DNA of 64,000 nucleotides, from NCBI GenBank assembly GCA_017794945.1, contig CP051239.1:434001-498000 (forward strand), in the 5' to 3' direction. The notes under the pieces are model-generated. The model was given only the letters and a program-made list of their open reading frames with translations. It did not search any database and had not been told where the DNA came from. The DNA is from Alcanivorax sp. Its GTDB lineage: Bacteria > Pseudomonadota > Gammaproteobacteria > Pseudomonadales > Alcanivoracaceae. Numbering within the stretch: position 1 is the stretch's first letter; each line of letters begins with the position of its first letter. Shown here piece after piece: positions 44,753 to 53,655 of this stretch. The position numbers and the translations under genes are program-made.

Positions 44753-45622
44753 ATGAGTGACGTGAACTTCCGCGAGCTGCGCCACGCCCCGGCGATGCCG
44801 GTCAATTTCGCCAAAGCAGTGATGCGTGCCCGGGTGAAGCCCGGCAAAAACCCGCAACTGCCCAATGTCGGCCTGCGCCTCAACGATGTGGGCCTGGACG
44901 CCGGCCATCTGGCCGCCTACCGCAAAGTTTGCGGGTTCAGCGACGACGGCCGCCTGCCGGTCACCTACCCGCATATCCACGCCTTTCCGCTGCACATGGC
45001 GCTGATGATGGAAGACGGCTTTCCGTTCCCGGCCATGGGCCTGGTGCACGTGCGCAACAGCATCACCCAATACCGGCCCATCGCCGAGCGCGAGCAGCTC
45101 AACATCAAGTGCTACCTGGGCAACCTGACCCAGGTGGAAAAAGGCTACGAGTTTTCCATCTTCACGGTGGTCAGCACCGGCGGCGAGCGGGTCTGGGCCA
45201 GCGAGTCGGTGAACTTTTTCCGCGGTGGTGGCAGCGGCGTGAAAGCCGATAAGGGCTCGCGCGGCACGCCGGAGCCGGTCACCGACGCCATTGAATGGAA
45301 GGTCCCCGGCAACACCGGCCGCCGCTACGGCGCCGTATCCGGCGACCGCAACCCGATCCACCTTTACCCCCTGACCGCCAAGCTGTTCGGCTTCAAACGC
45401 CAGATCGCCCACGGCATGTGGTCCAAGGCCCGCGCCCTGGGGCAGCTGCAGCAGGAGTTGCCGGAGGAAGCCTTCACCGTGGCGGTGCAGTTCAAGGTGC
45501 CGATGTTCATCCCGGCCACGGTGAAATTCGCCCGCCAGGAAAAGGACGGCGGCATTGACTTCCGGGTGGTCGCCAAGGACGGCGTCAAGCCGCACCTCAC
45601 CGGGCAACTGCGCCCGGCCTGA
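44753..45622 (+). CDS. MaoC-family (R)-hydratase/dehydratase (HtdX-like)
   Basis: A 289-residue double hot-dog protein. The C-terminal half holds the hydratase-2 motif YGAVSGDRNPIHLYPLTAKLFGFKRQIAHGMW, with the Asp and His of the D-x4-H catalytic pair; the N-terminal half (VTYPHIHAFPLHMALMMEDGFPFPAMGLVHVRNSITQYRPI) lacks it. Such enzymes hydrate trans-2-enoyl thioesters to (R)-3-hydroxyacyl forms. In mycobacteria htdX lies beside fabG4 and fadA2; related genes are 6-8 kb away here, so the three may form one acyl-CoA route, perhaps linked to polyhydroxyalkanoate or elongation. Confidence 0.85.
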   Translation: MSDVNFRELRHAPAMPVNFAKAVMRARVKPGKNPQLPNVGLRLNDVGLDAGHLAAYRKVCGFSDDGRLPVTYPHIHAFPLHMALMMEDGFPFPAMGLVHVRNSITQYRPIAEREQLNIKCYLGNLTQVEKGYEFSIFTVVSTGGERVWASESVNFFRGGGSGVKADKGSRGTPEPVTDAIEWKVPGNTGRRYGAVSGDRNPIHLYPLTAKLFGFKRQIAHGMWSKARALGQLQQELPEEAFTVAVQFKVPMFIPATVKFARQEKDGGIDFRVVAKDGVKPHLTGQLRPA

Positions 45623-45637
45623 GCGGCGCTCCGCTGC

Positions 45638-45745
45638 GTAGGTCGGGTTAGCCGAAGGCGTAACCCGACAAACCCGGTGCCTATCGCCCCCGGTTTCTAT
45701 TGCCCGGCCCGTTGTCGGATTACGCCTTCGGCTAATCCGACCTAC
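45638..45745. repeat. GTAGGTCGGGTT palindromic element, copy E2
   Basis: Left arm 45638-45670 and right arm 45713-45745 are 33 nt, complementary except at two places. Each arm is itself a hairpin. The left one uses GGGTTA/TAACCC and the right one GGATTA/TAATCC, so the substitution is matched within each hairpin. It lies between the MaoC and selU genes. Confidence 0.85.
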
Positions 45746-45798
45746 CGCGCTTGTCCAGCTAGCGCCAGGGCGCACTCAGGCTGATAGAATCTCTCGCC

Positions 45799-46887
45799 AT
45801 GGACGACACTCGAGACTACGCCCGGCTGTTTCTCGGCGACACGCCCTTACTGGACGTGCGCGCGCCGGTGGAATTCGCCAAGGGCGCCTTCCCCACCGCC
45901 AGCAACCTGCCGCTGCTCGACGACAACGAGCGGCACCAGGTGGGTATCCGTTACAAGCAGCAGGGCCAGCGGGCCGCCATCGATCTCGGCAACGAACTGG
46001 TCAGCGGCCGCAAGAAGAGCGCCCGCCTGGACGCCTGGCGGGAGTGGCACCGCGCCCATCCGGACGGCTACCTGTATTGCTTCCGTGGCGGCCTGCGCAG
46101 CCGCACCACCCAGGCCTGGCTGGATCAGGCCGGCGTGCATGTGCCGCTGGTGGTGGGCGGCTACAAGGCCATGCGCCGCTTTCTGCTCGACCGGCTCAAG
46201 CACAACCTGCGCCACCTGCCCATGGTGGTGCTCAGCGGTCGCACCGGCTGCGGCAAGACGCGCCTGATCGAACGGTTGGACGATGCTGTCGACCTGGAAG
46301 GGCTGGCCCACCATCGCGGCTCGGCGTTCGGCCGCCGGCCGGCGGGCCAGCCCAGTCAGATTGATTTCGAGAACCGCCTGGCCATCGCCCTGCTCAAGCA
46401 TCAGCACCGGGGCCCGGCGCCGGTGGTGGTCGAGGACGAAGGCAAACTGATCGGCCGCTGCTACGTGCCGGACGATCTGCAGGCGCGTATCCGCCAGTCG
46501 CCAAGGGTAGTCATCGACGAACCGCTGGAAGCCCGCGTGCGGGTCACTCTGGAGGACTACGTCACCGGGCCGCTGGACGAATACAGCCGCCACTACGGGG
46601 AAGAGCAGGCGTTCGAGCGGCTGGCCGAGGCACTGCTCGCCGCCCTGGACCGCATCCGCAAACGGCTGGGGGGCGCCCGCCATCAGTATCTGCGCGGCGA
46701 GCTGGAAGCCGCTCTCGAGGAACAGCGACGCGGCGGTGACCCGGAGCGTCACCGTGTGTGGATCCGCGAACTGCTGAGCGGCTACTACGATCCGATGTAC
46801 GATTACATGCTACAACGCCGGGACGGCCCGATTCTTTACCAGGGCAGCCGGGCGCAAGTAATGGCGTACCTGAGCCACCGCGGATAG
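45799..46887 (+). CDS. selU: tRNA 2-selenouridine synthase (SelU/MnmH)
   Basis: A 362-residue enzyme replacing sulfur by selenium in 2-thiouridine at the wobble position of tRNAs for Lys, Glu and Gln, using selenophosphate. The N-terminal rhodanese domain has LLDVRAPVEFAKGAFPTASNLPLLDDNERHQVGIRYKQQG and the catalytic Cys in YCFRGGLRS (about residue 95); a P-loop LSGRTGCGKTRL follows (about 150). It heads a selenium cluster: transporter genes and selD follow in the same direction. Confidence 0.92.
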   Translation: MDDTRDYARLFLGDTPLLDVRAPVEFAKGAFPTASNLPLLDDNERHQVGIRYKQQGQRAAIDLGNELVSGRKKSARLDAWREWHRAHPDGYLYCFRGGLRSRTTQAWLDQAGVHVPLVVGGYKAMRRFLLDRLKHNLRHLPMVVLSGRTGCGKTRLIERLDDAVDLEGLAHHRGSAFGRRPAGQPSQIDFENRLAIALLKHQHRGPAPVVVEDEGKLIGRCYVPDDLQARIRQSPRVVIDEPLEARVRVTLEDYVTGPLDEYSRHYGEEQAFERLAEALLAALDRIRKRLGGARHQYLRGELEAALEEQRRGGDPERHRVWIRELLSGYYDPMYDYMLQRRDGPILYQGSRAQVMAYLSHRG

Positions 46888-46948
46888 CCGGACACGCGGA
46901 CAGGCCCTGATAAGGTCCGGTAATACTCCCTATTGAACGGAGCCGACA

Positions 46949-47818
46949 ATGATCAAACCCCTTCTGGCCACGGCCTGCGCCGTGCTCCTGCTGGCCGCCT
47001 GTGATTCCCGCGAACCGGCGCAAACCTTCACCTTCACCGCGATCCCCGACCAGGACGAGTCGCGCCTGGAACAGCGCTTCGGCAAAGTGGCCACGCACCT
47101 GGAAGAGGCGCTCGGCGTACCGGTGAAGTACGTGCCGGTGAAGTCCTATCCGGCGGCGGTTACCGCCTTCCGCAACGATGAAGTACAGATGGCCTGGTTC
47201 GGCGGTCTGTCCGGCGTCCAGGCCCGGCGCCTGGTTCCCGGCTCGCAAGCCATTGCCCAGGGCCAGGAAGACACCGCTTTCAAATCCTATTTCATCGCCC
47301 ATAGCAGCACCGGCCTGGCGCCCGGCGACAGCCTGCCCGACGCCTTCGCCGAGCAGCCGTCGTTCACCTTCGGCTCCAAGGGCAGCACCTCCGGCCGGCT
47401 GATGCCCGAGTATTACTTCCGCGAGCGCTTCGGCGCGCCGCCCCAGGAGCTGATCGACAAGGTCGGCTTCAGCGGCGACCACAGCCGTACGCTGTCACTG
47501 GTGGAGAGCGGCGCCTACGCCACCGGCGCGCTCAACTATCAGGTCTGGGATCAGGCCCTGGCCGACGGCGAGATCGACACCGACAAGGTACGGGTGATCT
47601 GGGAAACCCCCGCCTACCCGGACTACCACTGGACCGTACGCGGCGACCTGGACGAGCGCTTCGGCGACGGCTTCAGCGAGCGGGTCACCGAGGTGCTGCT
47701 GGCGATCGACGACCCGGAACTGCTCGAAGCCTTCCCGCGCAGCGCCTTCGTGCCCGCCGACAACGACGACTACCAGGCCATCGAAGACACCGCCGAAAGC
47801 ATCGGACTGCTGGATTGA
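46949..47818 (+). CDS. Putative selenium-oxyanion ABC transporter substrate-binding lipoprotein
   Basis: A 289-residue protein with a lipoprotein signal (VLLLAAC, Cys about 20) and the PhnD-like binding fold: FTAIPDQDESRLEQRFGKVATHLEEALGVPVKYVPVKSYPAAVTAFRNDEVQMAWFGGLSGVQAR, FGSKGSTSGRLMPEYYF, TGALNYQVWDQ. This subgroup is annotated elsewhere as a putative selenate transporter because it lies next to selD/selU, as here; direct proof of the substrate is lacking and phosphonate-like anions are the alternative. It is followed by ATPase and permease genes within 6 bp and a 4-bp overlap. Confidence 0.82.
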   Translation: MIKPLLATACAVLLLAACDSREPAQTFTFTAIPDQDESRLEQRFGKVATHLEEALGVPVKYVPVKSYPAAVTAFRNDEVQMAWFGGLSGVQARRLVPGSQAIAQGQEDTAFKSYFIAHSSTGLAPGDSLPDAFAEQPSFTFGSKGSTSGRLMPEYYFRERFGAPPQELIDKVGFSGDHSRTLSLVESGAYATGALNYQVWDQALADGEIDTDKVRVIWETPAYPDYHWTVRGDLDERFGDGFSERVTEVLLAIDDPELLEAFPRSAFVPADNDDYQAIEDTAESIGLLD

Positions 47819-47824
47819 ACCGCT

Positions 47825-48502
47825 GTGAACGCGAGTGAAGCGCCGGCGCCCCTGTTCCACTTCCGGGGCGCCCGGCTCGGCCATGGCCGCGAAACCGTGT
47901 TCGGCGCCCTGGACCTGAGCATCCGGCGCGGCGAAACCGTGGCCCTGCTGGGCCCGTCGGGCAGCGGCAAGTCCACCCTGCTGGCGGCGCTGCGTCGCCA
48001 GCAGGAAACGCTGTGCGCCTGGTGCCCCCAGCAGCAGGCCCTGGTTCCCATGCTCAGCGTATTCCACAACATTTACATGGGCGGCCTGCACCGCTTCGGC
48101 ACCTGGCGGAATCTACGCGCGCTGGTGCGGCCCACGGCGGCCCAGCGCGACAGCGTCGCCGAGGTGGCGGAAAGCCTGGGGCTGGCCGAAAAGCTGTTCA
48201 CCAGCGTCGACCGCCTGTCCGGCGGCCAGGCCCAGCGCACCGCCCTGGGCCGGGCCCTGTTCACGGAGCGGCCGGTGCTGCTGGCCGACGAGCCGGTGTC
48301 CAACCTGGACGAACACCAGGGGCTGGCATTGCTCGGCGATACACTGCGCCGCCACGATAGCGCCGTGGTCGCCATGCACGACCGCGCGCTGGCCCTGGCC
48401 TGCTTTGAGAGGGTGATCGGGCTGCGCCAGGGCGAGACGGTGCTGGACGCGCCCGCCGCGTCACTGACGCTGGCGGATCTGGACACACTCTACCTGCCAT
48501 GA
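47825..48502 (+). CDS. ABC transporter ATP-binding protein of the selenium cluster
   Basis: A 225-residue ATPase of the PhnC group: Walker A GPSGSGKST (about residue 45), Q-loop region (CAWCPQQQALVPMLSVFHNIYMGGL), signature LSGGQAQRTALGRAL, Walker B VLLADEPVSNLD and switch MHD. It starts with GTG 6 bp after the binding protein and its stop overlaps the permease start (ATGA). It should energise import by the fused permease that follows. Confidence 0.84.
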   Translation: MNASEAPAPLFHFRGARLGHGRETVFGALDLSIRRGETVALLGPSGSGKSTLLAALRRQQETLCAWCPQQQALVPMLSVFHNIYMGGLHRFGTWRNLRALVRPTAAQRDSVAEVAESLGLAEKLFTSVDRLSGGQAQRTALGRALFTERPVLLADEPVSNLDEHQGLALLGDTLRRHDSAVVAMHDRALALACFERVIGLRQGETVLDAPAASLTLADLDTLYLP

Positions 48503-49998
48503 GCCGGTCTGTTCCGACCTTCACCACCACCGCCGCCGGCTGGCGCCGCGCCAGTGGCTGGCTGGGGCTGGCCGGGCTGATCGCCTTCGCCTGCGCCGAT
48601 CTGGGCATTACCCGGGGCAACCCCGGCGCGGAAATGATGCGCGTCGGGCTGGGCCTGCTGCGCCCGGATTTTTTCGCTACCGAGGGGCTCGGCCGGGCAC
48701 TGGCCAACACCCTTGCCTTCGCGTTCCAGGGGGTTGCCCTGGGTGCCGCCGCCGGCTTCCTGCTGGCCCTGTTGTGGCACCGGCGCGCGGTGCGCGCCGG
48801 TGCCGCCTCGGTGCGCGCGGTTCACGAGCTGTTCTGGGGGCTGCTGCTGATGCAGATCACCGGCCTGTCCACGCTCACCGGCGTGCTTGCCATCGCCCTG
48901 CCCTACGCCGGCATCTTCGCCAAGGTGTTCGGCGAATTCCTGGAAGAGGCGGACCCGGCGCCGGCCGTGGCCCTGCCCGACGACCGCCGCCGTCTGGCCC
49001 GTTTCTTCTACGCCCGTTTGCCACTGATCTGGGCGTCCTGCAAGGCCTACACCGGTTACCGTCTGGAGTGCGCGCTGCGCGCCTCGGCAATCCTCGGCTT
49101 TATCGGCCTGCCGACCCTGGGCTTTCATCTGGAGACCGCGTTCCGCGAAGGCCACTACGGCGAAGGCGCGGCGCTGCTTTACCTGCTGTTCCTGTTGATT
49201 CTGACCCTGCGTTTCTGGCTGCGGCCGCTGCTGCTGCCCGTCTACCTGCTGGCCGCGCTGATCTGGGCGCCGCCGGTGTGGACCGGCAGCCTGCGGACGC
49301 TGGTACGCTTTGTCACCGAGGACCTGGTACCCGCGCCGTTGAAAAACGGCGGCGGTATCGCCGAGCTGTCGGCGTGGCTGGGCACGCTGTGGACCGAACA
49401 GATCGGCCCCGGGGTCTGGCACACCCTGGTGCTGGGCCTGGCCGCCCTGCTGCTGACGGCATTGCTGGCTCTGGTGCTGTTTCCGCTGCGCTCACCACTG
49501 TTCGGCAATCGCGTCAGCCGGGGGCTGGGCCATTTTATTCTGGTGGTACTGCGTACCACGCCGGAATTCTTCCTGGCGTTTTTCTTTCTGATCATGCTGG
49601 GCCCGTCCATGCTGCCCGGCATTCTCGCCCTGGGCCTGCACACCGGGGCGATCATCGCGCACCTTACCGCCCGCTTCAGCGAAGGGCTGACCCTGCGCGA
49701 CGACAGCGCCCGCGGGCTGAACCGCTACGCCTTCGAGGTGCTGCCCCGTCTATACCCCAATTTCCTTGCCTTCTTGCTCTATCGCTGGGAGATCATCATG
49801 CGCGAGACGGCGGTGCTGGGTATCCTGGGCATTCACACCCTGGGTTTTTATATTGATTCCAGCGTCGCCGAGTTCCGCTTCGACCGCACCCTGGTTTTGA
49901 TTCTCGCCACCATCGGCCTGAATCTGGGCGTGGACGCTTTCTCACGCTGGTTGCGTGGGCGCCTGCGCCTGTCCACCCGCGGACAGCCCGTGGAATGA
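48499..49998 (+). CDS. ABC transporter permease, two fused PhnE-like halves
   Basis: A 499-residue inner-membrane protein made of two permease units in one chain. Each has several helices and a coupling-loop region: the first near LARFFYARLPLIWASCKAYTGYRLECALRASAILGFIGLPTLGF, the second near YAFEVLPRLYPNFLAFLLYRWEIIMRETAVLGILGIHTLGFYID. The repeated RE(C/T)A-ILG-IG--TLGF motif shows internal duplication. A fused dimer explains the presence of a single permease gene. It completes the transporter between selU and selD. Confidence 0.84.
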   Translation: MSRSVPTFTTTAAGWRRASGWLGLAGLIAFACADLGITRGNPGAEMMRVGLGLLRPDFFATEGLGRALANTLAFAFQGVALGAAAGFLLALLWHRRAVRAGAASVRAVHELFWGLLLMQITGLSTLTGVLAIALPYAGIFAKVFGEFLEEADPAPAVALPDDRRRLARFFYARLPLIWASCKAYTGYRLECALRASAILGFIGLPTLGFHLETAFREGHYGEGAALLYLLFLLILTLRFWLRPLLLPVYLLAALIWAPPVWTGSLRTLVRFVTEDLVPAPLKNGGGIAELSAWLGTLWTEQIGPGVWHTLVLGLAALLLTALLALVLFPLRSPLFGNRVSRGLGHFILVVLRTTPEFFLAFFFLIMLGPSMLPGILALGLHTGAIIAHLTARFSEGLTLRDDSARGLNRYAFEVLPRLYPNFLAFLLYRWEIIMRETAVLGILGIHTLGFYIDSSVAEFRFDRTLVLILATIGLNLGVDAFSRWLRGRLRLSTRGQPVE

Positions 49999-50040
49999 AT
50001 GAGCAATGAGACGCACCGCCATGACCGACAGGAGAACCGC

Positions 50041-52242
50041 ATGCTGACCCCTTCCGCCACCCAGGATCTGATCATGGTCGGCGGCGGCCACAGCCACGCG
50101 CTGGCGTTGCGCATGCTGGCCATGAAACCGGTGCCCGGCCTGCGTCTGACCCTGGTGTCCCCGGACAGTCTGAGCGCCTATTCCGGCATGCTGCCGGGCC
50201 TGGTCGCCGGCCACTACCGGCTGGAAGAAACCCACATCGATCTGCGGCGCCTATGCCAGGCCACCGGCACCCGCTTTATCCGCGCCCGCGCGGTACGGCT
50301 CAAGCCCGAGCAGCGGCGGCTGTATCTGGATGACGGCACGCATCTGGAATATGACCTGGTGAGCCTGGACGTGGGCGCCACCCCGAACCTGACCGCCGTA
50401 CCCGGCGCCGAAGAGCACGCGGTGGCGGTGAAACCGGTGGCGGATTTTCACCGCCGCTGGCGGGCGTTGCGGGACGAGCTGGGGGAGCGCGATGCGCCGG
50501 CGGCGATCACCGTGGTGGGCGGCGGCGCCGGCGGCACCGAAATGGCGCTGGCGGTGGCCCACGCCCTGGGCGACCGTGCCCGCGTCAGCCTGGTCACCGC
50601 CGGGGCGTTGCTGCCGGGTTTCCCCGCCGGCGTACGCCGCCGCATGACCCGGCGGCTGGCGGCTCGGGGCGTGGCCCTGCACAGCCACACGACGGTGCGG
50701 CAGGTGCAGGCGCACCGCCTGCTCAGCGAGGACCGCGAGCTAGCGCACGATTTTCTGCTCTGGTGCACCGGCGTACAGGCCGCTTCCTGGCTGTCGGACA
50801 GTGGGTTGCCCTGCGACGACCAGGGCTTCGTGCGCGTCAACCACACCCTGCAAAGCCCGGCGGACGCGCGGGTGTTCGCCGCCGGCGATTGCGCCGCTTT
50901 TCCCGACGCCCTGCCCAAGGCCGGTGTCTACGCGGTACGCCAGGCGAAAATCCTGGCGCGCAACCTGGCCGCCGCCGCCGAGGGGCAGCCATTGTCGCCG
51001 TACCGGCCGCAACGGCGTTTCCTGTCGCTGCTGTCCGCCGGCGGCCGTGACGCCGTGGGCAGCCGCGGCGGAGGTCCGGCGCTGGCCGGCGGCTGGGTGT
51101 GGCGCTGGAAAGACAGGCTGGACCGGGACTTCATGGACAAATTCCACCGCCGGCTGCCGCGCATGGACGCCGACGCCCGGGCCGGCGCCCCGGACGAAGC
51201 GCTGCATTGCGCCGGCTGCGGCGCCAAGGTGGGGGCGCAATCCCTCAGCGAGGCCCTGGCGGCGCTCGACCCGGTGATCCGCGAGGACATCGAGGCGGGC
51301 GTGGACCACGCCGACGACGCCGCCGTGATTCGCTGGCCGGCGGACCAGCGGCTGGTACAAAGTCTGGATTATTTTCCCGCCTTCCTGGACGAGCCCTATC
51401 TGTTCGGGCGCATCGCCGCGTTGCACAGCCTGAGCGATCTGTTCGCCATGAACGCGGCGCCCCACTCCGCCCTGGCCACGGTCTGCATGCCACGCCATCA
51501 TCCCCGCCTGCAAAGCCGCGATCTGCACCGCCTGATGGCCGGGGCGCTGAAGGAATTGAACGCGGCCCGCTGCACCCTGGTGGGCGGGCATACCATCGAA
51601 GGGCCGCAGATGGCGGCCGGGTTCACGGTCAACGGCGCCGCGCCACCGGCGGACCTGTGGCATAAAAGCGGCGCCCGGCCCGGCGACGTGCTGATTCTCA
51701 CCAAGTCCCTGGGCACCGGCATTCAACTGGCCGGCCTGATGCACGACCTCAGTCGCGGCCCCTGGCTGGACGCCACGCTCGACAGCATGCTGCGCAGCAA
51801 CGGCCTGGCCCGGGACGCCATGGCGCCGCTGGCGCCCAATGCCTGCACCGACATCACCGGCTTCGGCCTGCTCGGCCACCTGCTGGAGCTGTGCGAGCAA
51901 AGCAACCTGGACGCGCGCCTGGACCTGGACGGCCTGTCGCTGTTGCCGGGCACCGAAGAGCTGGTGGCGCGGGGCGTGGTGAGCACCCTGAAGCCGGCCA
52001 ACGACCAGGTGCTGACACGCTGCGAGCACGGCGACATCGCCGACGACGATCCGCGTCTGGCGGCGGCCACCGATCCACAGACCAGTGGCGGCCTGCTGTT
52101 CTCGGTGGATCCGGGCCTGCGCGACGCCGCCCTGGCGGCTTTGGCACAGGCCGGCGTGAAGGCGGCGGTGATTGGTGAAATGAGTGTAAAAGATCACAAA
52201 GCTTTAACTTGCATAACCCTGAACAGGAACGCGCCGTGCTAG
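50041..52242 (+). CDS. selD: Selenide, water dikinase fused to an N-terminal FAD oxidoreductase
   Basis: A 733-residue fusion. Residues about 1-375 are a pyridine-nucleotide-disulfide oxidoreductase like type II NADH dehydrogenases (DLIMVGGGHSHALALRML; SLDVGATPNL; TVVGGGAGGTEMALAVAHAL; ARVFAAGDCAAF). Residues about 385-733 are SelD, making selenophosphate from selenide and ATP: HCAGCGAKVG with a Cys, not selenocysteine, at the active site, VDHADDAAVI, and CTDITGFGLLGHLLEL. The oxidoreductase may reduce selenium compounds to selenide for the kinase domain. ATG at 50041 behind AGGAGA is preferred over 49999. It supplies SelU. Confidence 0.9.
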   Translation: MLTPSATQDLIMVGGGHSHALALRMLAMKPVPGLRLTLVSPDSLSAYSGMLPGLVAGHYRLEETHIDLRRLCQATGTRFIRARAVRLKPEQRRLYLDDGTHLEYDLVSLDVGATPNLTAVPGAEEHAVAVKPVADFHRRWRALRDELGERDAPAAITVVGGGAGGTEMALAVAHALGDRARVSLVTAGALLPGFPAGVRRRMTRRLAARGVALHSHTTVRQVQAHRLLSEDRELAHDFLLWCTGVQAASWLSDSGLPCDDQGFVRVNHTLQSPADARVFAAGDCAAFPDALPKAGVYAVRQAKILARNLAAAAEGQPLSPYRPQRRFLSLLSAGGRDAVGSRGGGPALAGGWVWRWKDRLDRDFMDKFHRRLPRMDADARAGAPDEALHCAGCGAKVGAQSLSEALAALDPVIREDIEAGVDHADDAAVIRWPADQRLVQSLDYFPAFLDEPYLFGRIAALHSLSDLFAMNAAPHSALATVCMPRHHPRLQSRDLHRLMAGALKELNAARCTLVGGHTIEGPQMAAGFTVNGAAPPADLWHKSGARPGDVLILTKSLGTGIQLAGLMHDLSRGPWLDATLDSMLRSNGLARDAMAPLAPNACTDITGFGLLGHLLELCEQSNLDARLDLDGLSLLPGTEELVARGVVSTLKPANDQVLTRCEHGDIADDDPRLAAATDPQTSGGLLFSVDPGLRDAALAALAQAGVKAAVIGEMSVKDHKALTCITLNRNAPC

Positions 52243-52276
52243 CCTTGAGCCACGTTTTTTAAGTGGAGCGATGTCG

Positions 52277-52666
52277 ATGAAAAAGCAAATTACAGGCGTC
52301 CTGACGGCGCTGGTTATGTTGTTTACGCAAGGCTTGTTCGTACCCGCGGCCCACGCCGCCATGGTCACGACCGATGGCATGGTTTCCAGCGAGCAGCGGG
52401 CCGCCACCGAACGCAAAGTCATGCGGCTGATGAACCATGAAGCCGCCGCCAAGGTGCTGGCCAAGAACGGCGTCACCCCCGGCGACGTGGAAAAGCGTCT
52501 GGGTCGTCTCAGCGACCGGGAGCTGAACCAGCTGGCGCAGAAAGCGGAACAGATGCCCGCCGGCGGTAGCGTGGTGGGTGTGATTCTCGCCGTTATCCTG
52601 ATTCTGGTGCTGCTGGATCTGCTCGGCGCCACCGACGTATTCCCCGTCATCGATCCAATCGGGTAA
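52277..52666 (+). CDS. PA2779-family small membrane-associated protein
   Basis: A 129-residue protein with an N-terminal signal (VLTALVMLFTQGLFVPAAHAA), a charged helical middle (RKVMRLMNHEAAAKVLAKNGVTPGDVEKRLGRLSDRELNQLAQKAEQMPAGG) and a hydrophobic C-terminal helix (VVGVILAVILILVLLDLLGATDVF). This is the PA2779 pattern; function unknown. GTGGAG at correct spacing favours ATG 52277 over 52271. The stop abuts the next ATG (TAAATG), and the two genes are a conserved pair. Confidence 0.83.
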   Translation: MKKQITGVLTALVMLFTQGLFVPAAHAAMVTTDGMVSSEQRAATERKVMRLMNHEAAAKVLAKNGVTPGDVEKRLGRLSDRELNQLAQKAEQMPAGGSVVGVILAVILILVLLDLLGATDVFPVIDPIG

Positions 52667-53581
52667 ATGATCGCCTGCCCGCGCGGCGGCCGCCCGGCCG
52701 CCGCCTTGCTGTTTCTGCTACTGCTCACCGCCTGCCAGACGGTGCCGCCGCCGGAACGGGCCGACGCGCGCCCGCAGCAACGGCTGGACGTGCCCTTTAT
52801 TCCCCAGGAAGCCTACCAGTGCGGCCCCGCCGCCCTGGGCATGATGCTGCAATGGAACGGGCTGCCCGGCGACAAGACGGAACTGGTGAACGAAGTCTGG
52901 TTGCCGGAACGCCAGGGGGCGCTGGGCATCGAACTGGTGGCGGCGGGCCGGGCCCGGGGTCTGCTCGCCTATCCGATCAACACGCCCGCGGCGCTGATTC
53001 AGGAGGTGCAGGCCGGCCACCCGGTGCTGGTATTGCAGAACCTGGCGCTGCCGCAGTGGCCGTTGTGGCACTATGCGGTGGTGATCGGCTACCGCGACGG
53101 CGGAGAGCGCATCATCCTGCACAGCGGCACGGACCAGGCCACGGAAAGCCGCTGGAACCGTTTCCTGCGCACCTGGGCCCGAGGCCGTTATTGGGGGTTC
53201 GTGCTGCTGCCGCCCGGCGACCTGCCGGACAGCGTGCAACCGGAACCGCTGCTGCAGGCCCTGGCGCCCATGCGGACCGGCGCCCTGCCCTATTGGGAGG
53301 CCGCCGTGGCGCGTTTCCCCGACAACGGCCGGTTGCATTTCGGCTACGCCAACGCGCTCTGGCAGGATGGCCGGACCGACGCCGCCCTGCGCGCCTATCG
53401 GGCCACCGTGTCGCGCGCCCCGGATCTGGCGCCGGCCTGGAACAACCTGGCCTACGCGCTGCGCGATAGCGGCCGGCCGGACCAGGCCAGGCAGGCGGTG
53501 TGCCGCGCCCGGCAACTGGCGCCGGAGGACGACAACGTGGCGGACAGCGTCACCGAGATCACCGACGGGCGCGGCTGCTGA
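52667..53581 (+). CDS. PA2778-family C39-like cysteine peptidase lipoprotein with TPR
   Basis: A 304-residue exported protein: lipoprotein signal (LLFLLLLTAC), a C39-like papain-fold domain with the nucleophile Cys in AYQCGPAALGMML (about residue 51) and His in WPLWHYAVVIGY (about 143), then TPR repeats (about 200-300: AALRAYRATVSRAPDLAPAWNNLAYALRDSGRPDQARQAVCRARQLAPED). It is paired with the PA2779-type gene, which may be its substrate or anchor; that relation is inference. Confidence 0.84.
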   Translation: MIACPRGGRPAAALLFLLLLTACQTVPPPERADARPQQRLDVPFIPQEAYQCGPAALGMMLQWNGLPGDKTELVNEVWLPERQGALGIELVAAGRARGLLAYPINTPAALIQEVQAGHPVLVLQNLALPQWPLWHYAVVIGYRDGGERIILHSGTDQATESRWNRFLRTWARGRYWGFVLLPPGDLPDSVQPEPLLQALAPMRTGALPYWEAAVARFPDNGRLHFGYANALWQDGRTDAALRAYRATVSRAPDLAPAWNNLAYALRDSGRPDQARQAVCRARQLAPEDDNVADSVTEITDGRGC

Positions 53582-53655
53582 GCACGGAATAACGGCGGCG
53601 GCTATGCCGCGCCCCCGGCCGTTGCTAAGCTTGCAAAAAACCAAAGGCGCTTTCC

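Noticed and set aside
43838..45775. A 645-codon minus-strand open frame spanning the TetR and MaoC genes
   Set aside because: It crosses two well-supported genes, the desaturase-side intergenic region and repeat E2, and its translation matches no family.
50965..51060. Frameshift or gene boundary between the oxidoreductase and SelD halves
   Set aside because: The frame is continuous from 50041 to 52242, with no stop and no internal ribosome site; a true fusion is the simpler reading.
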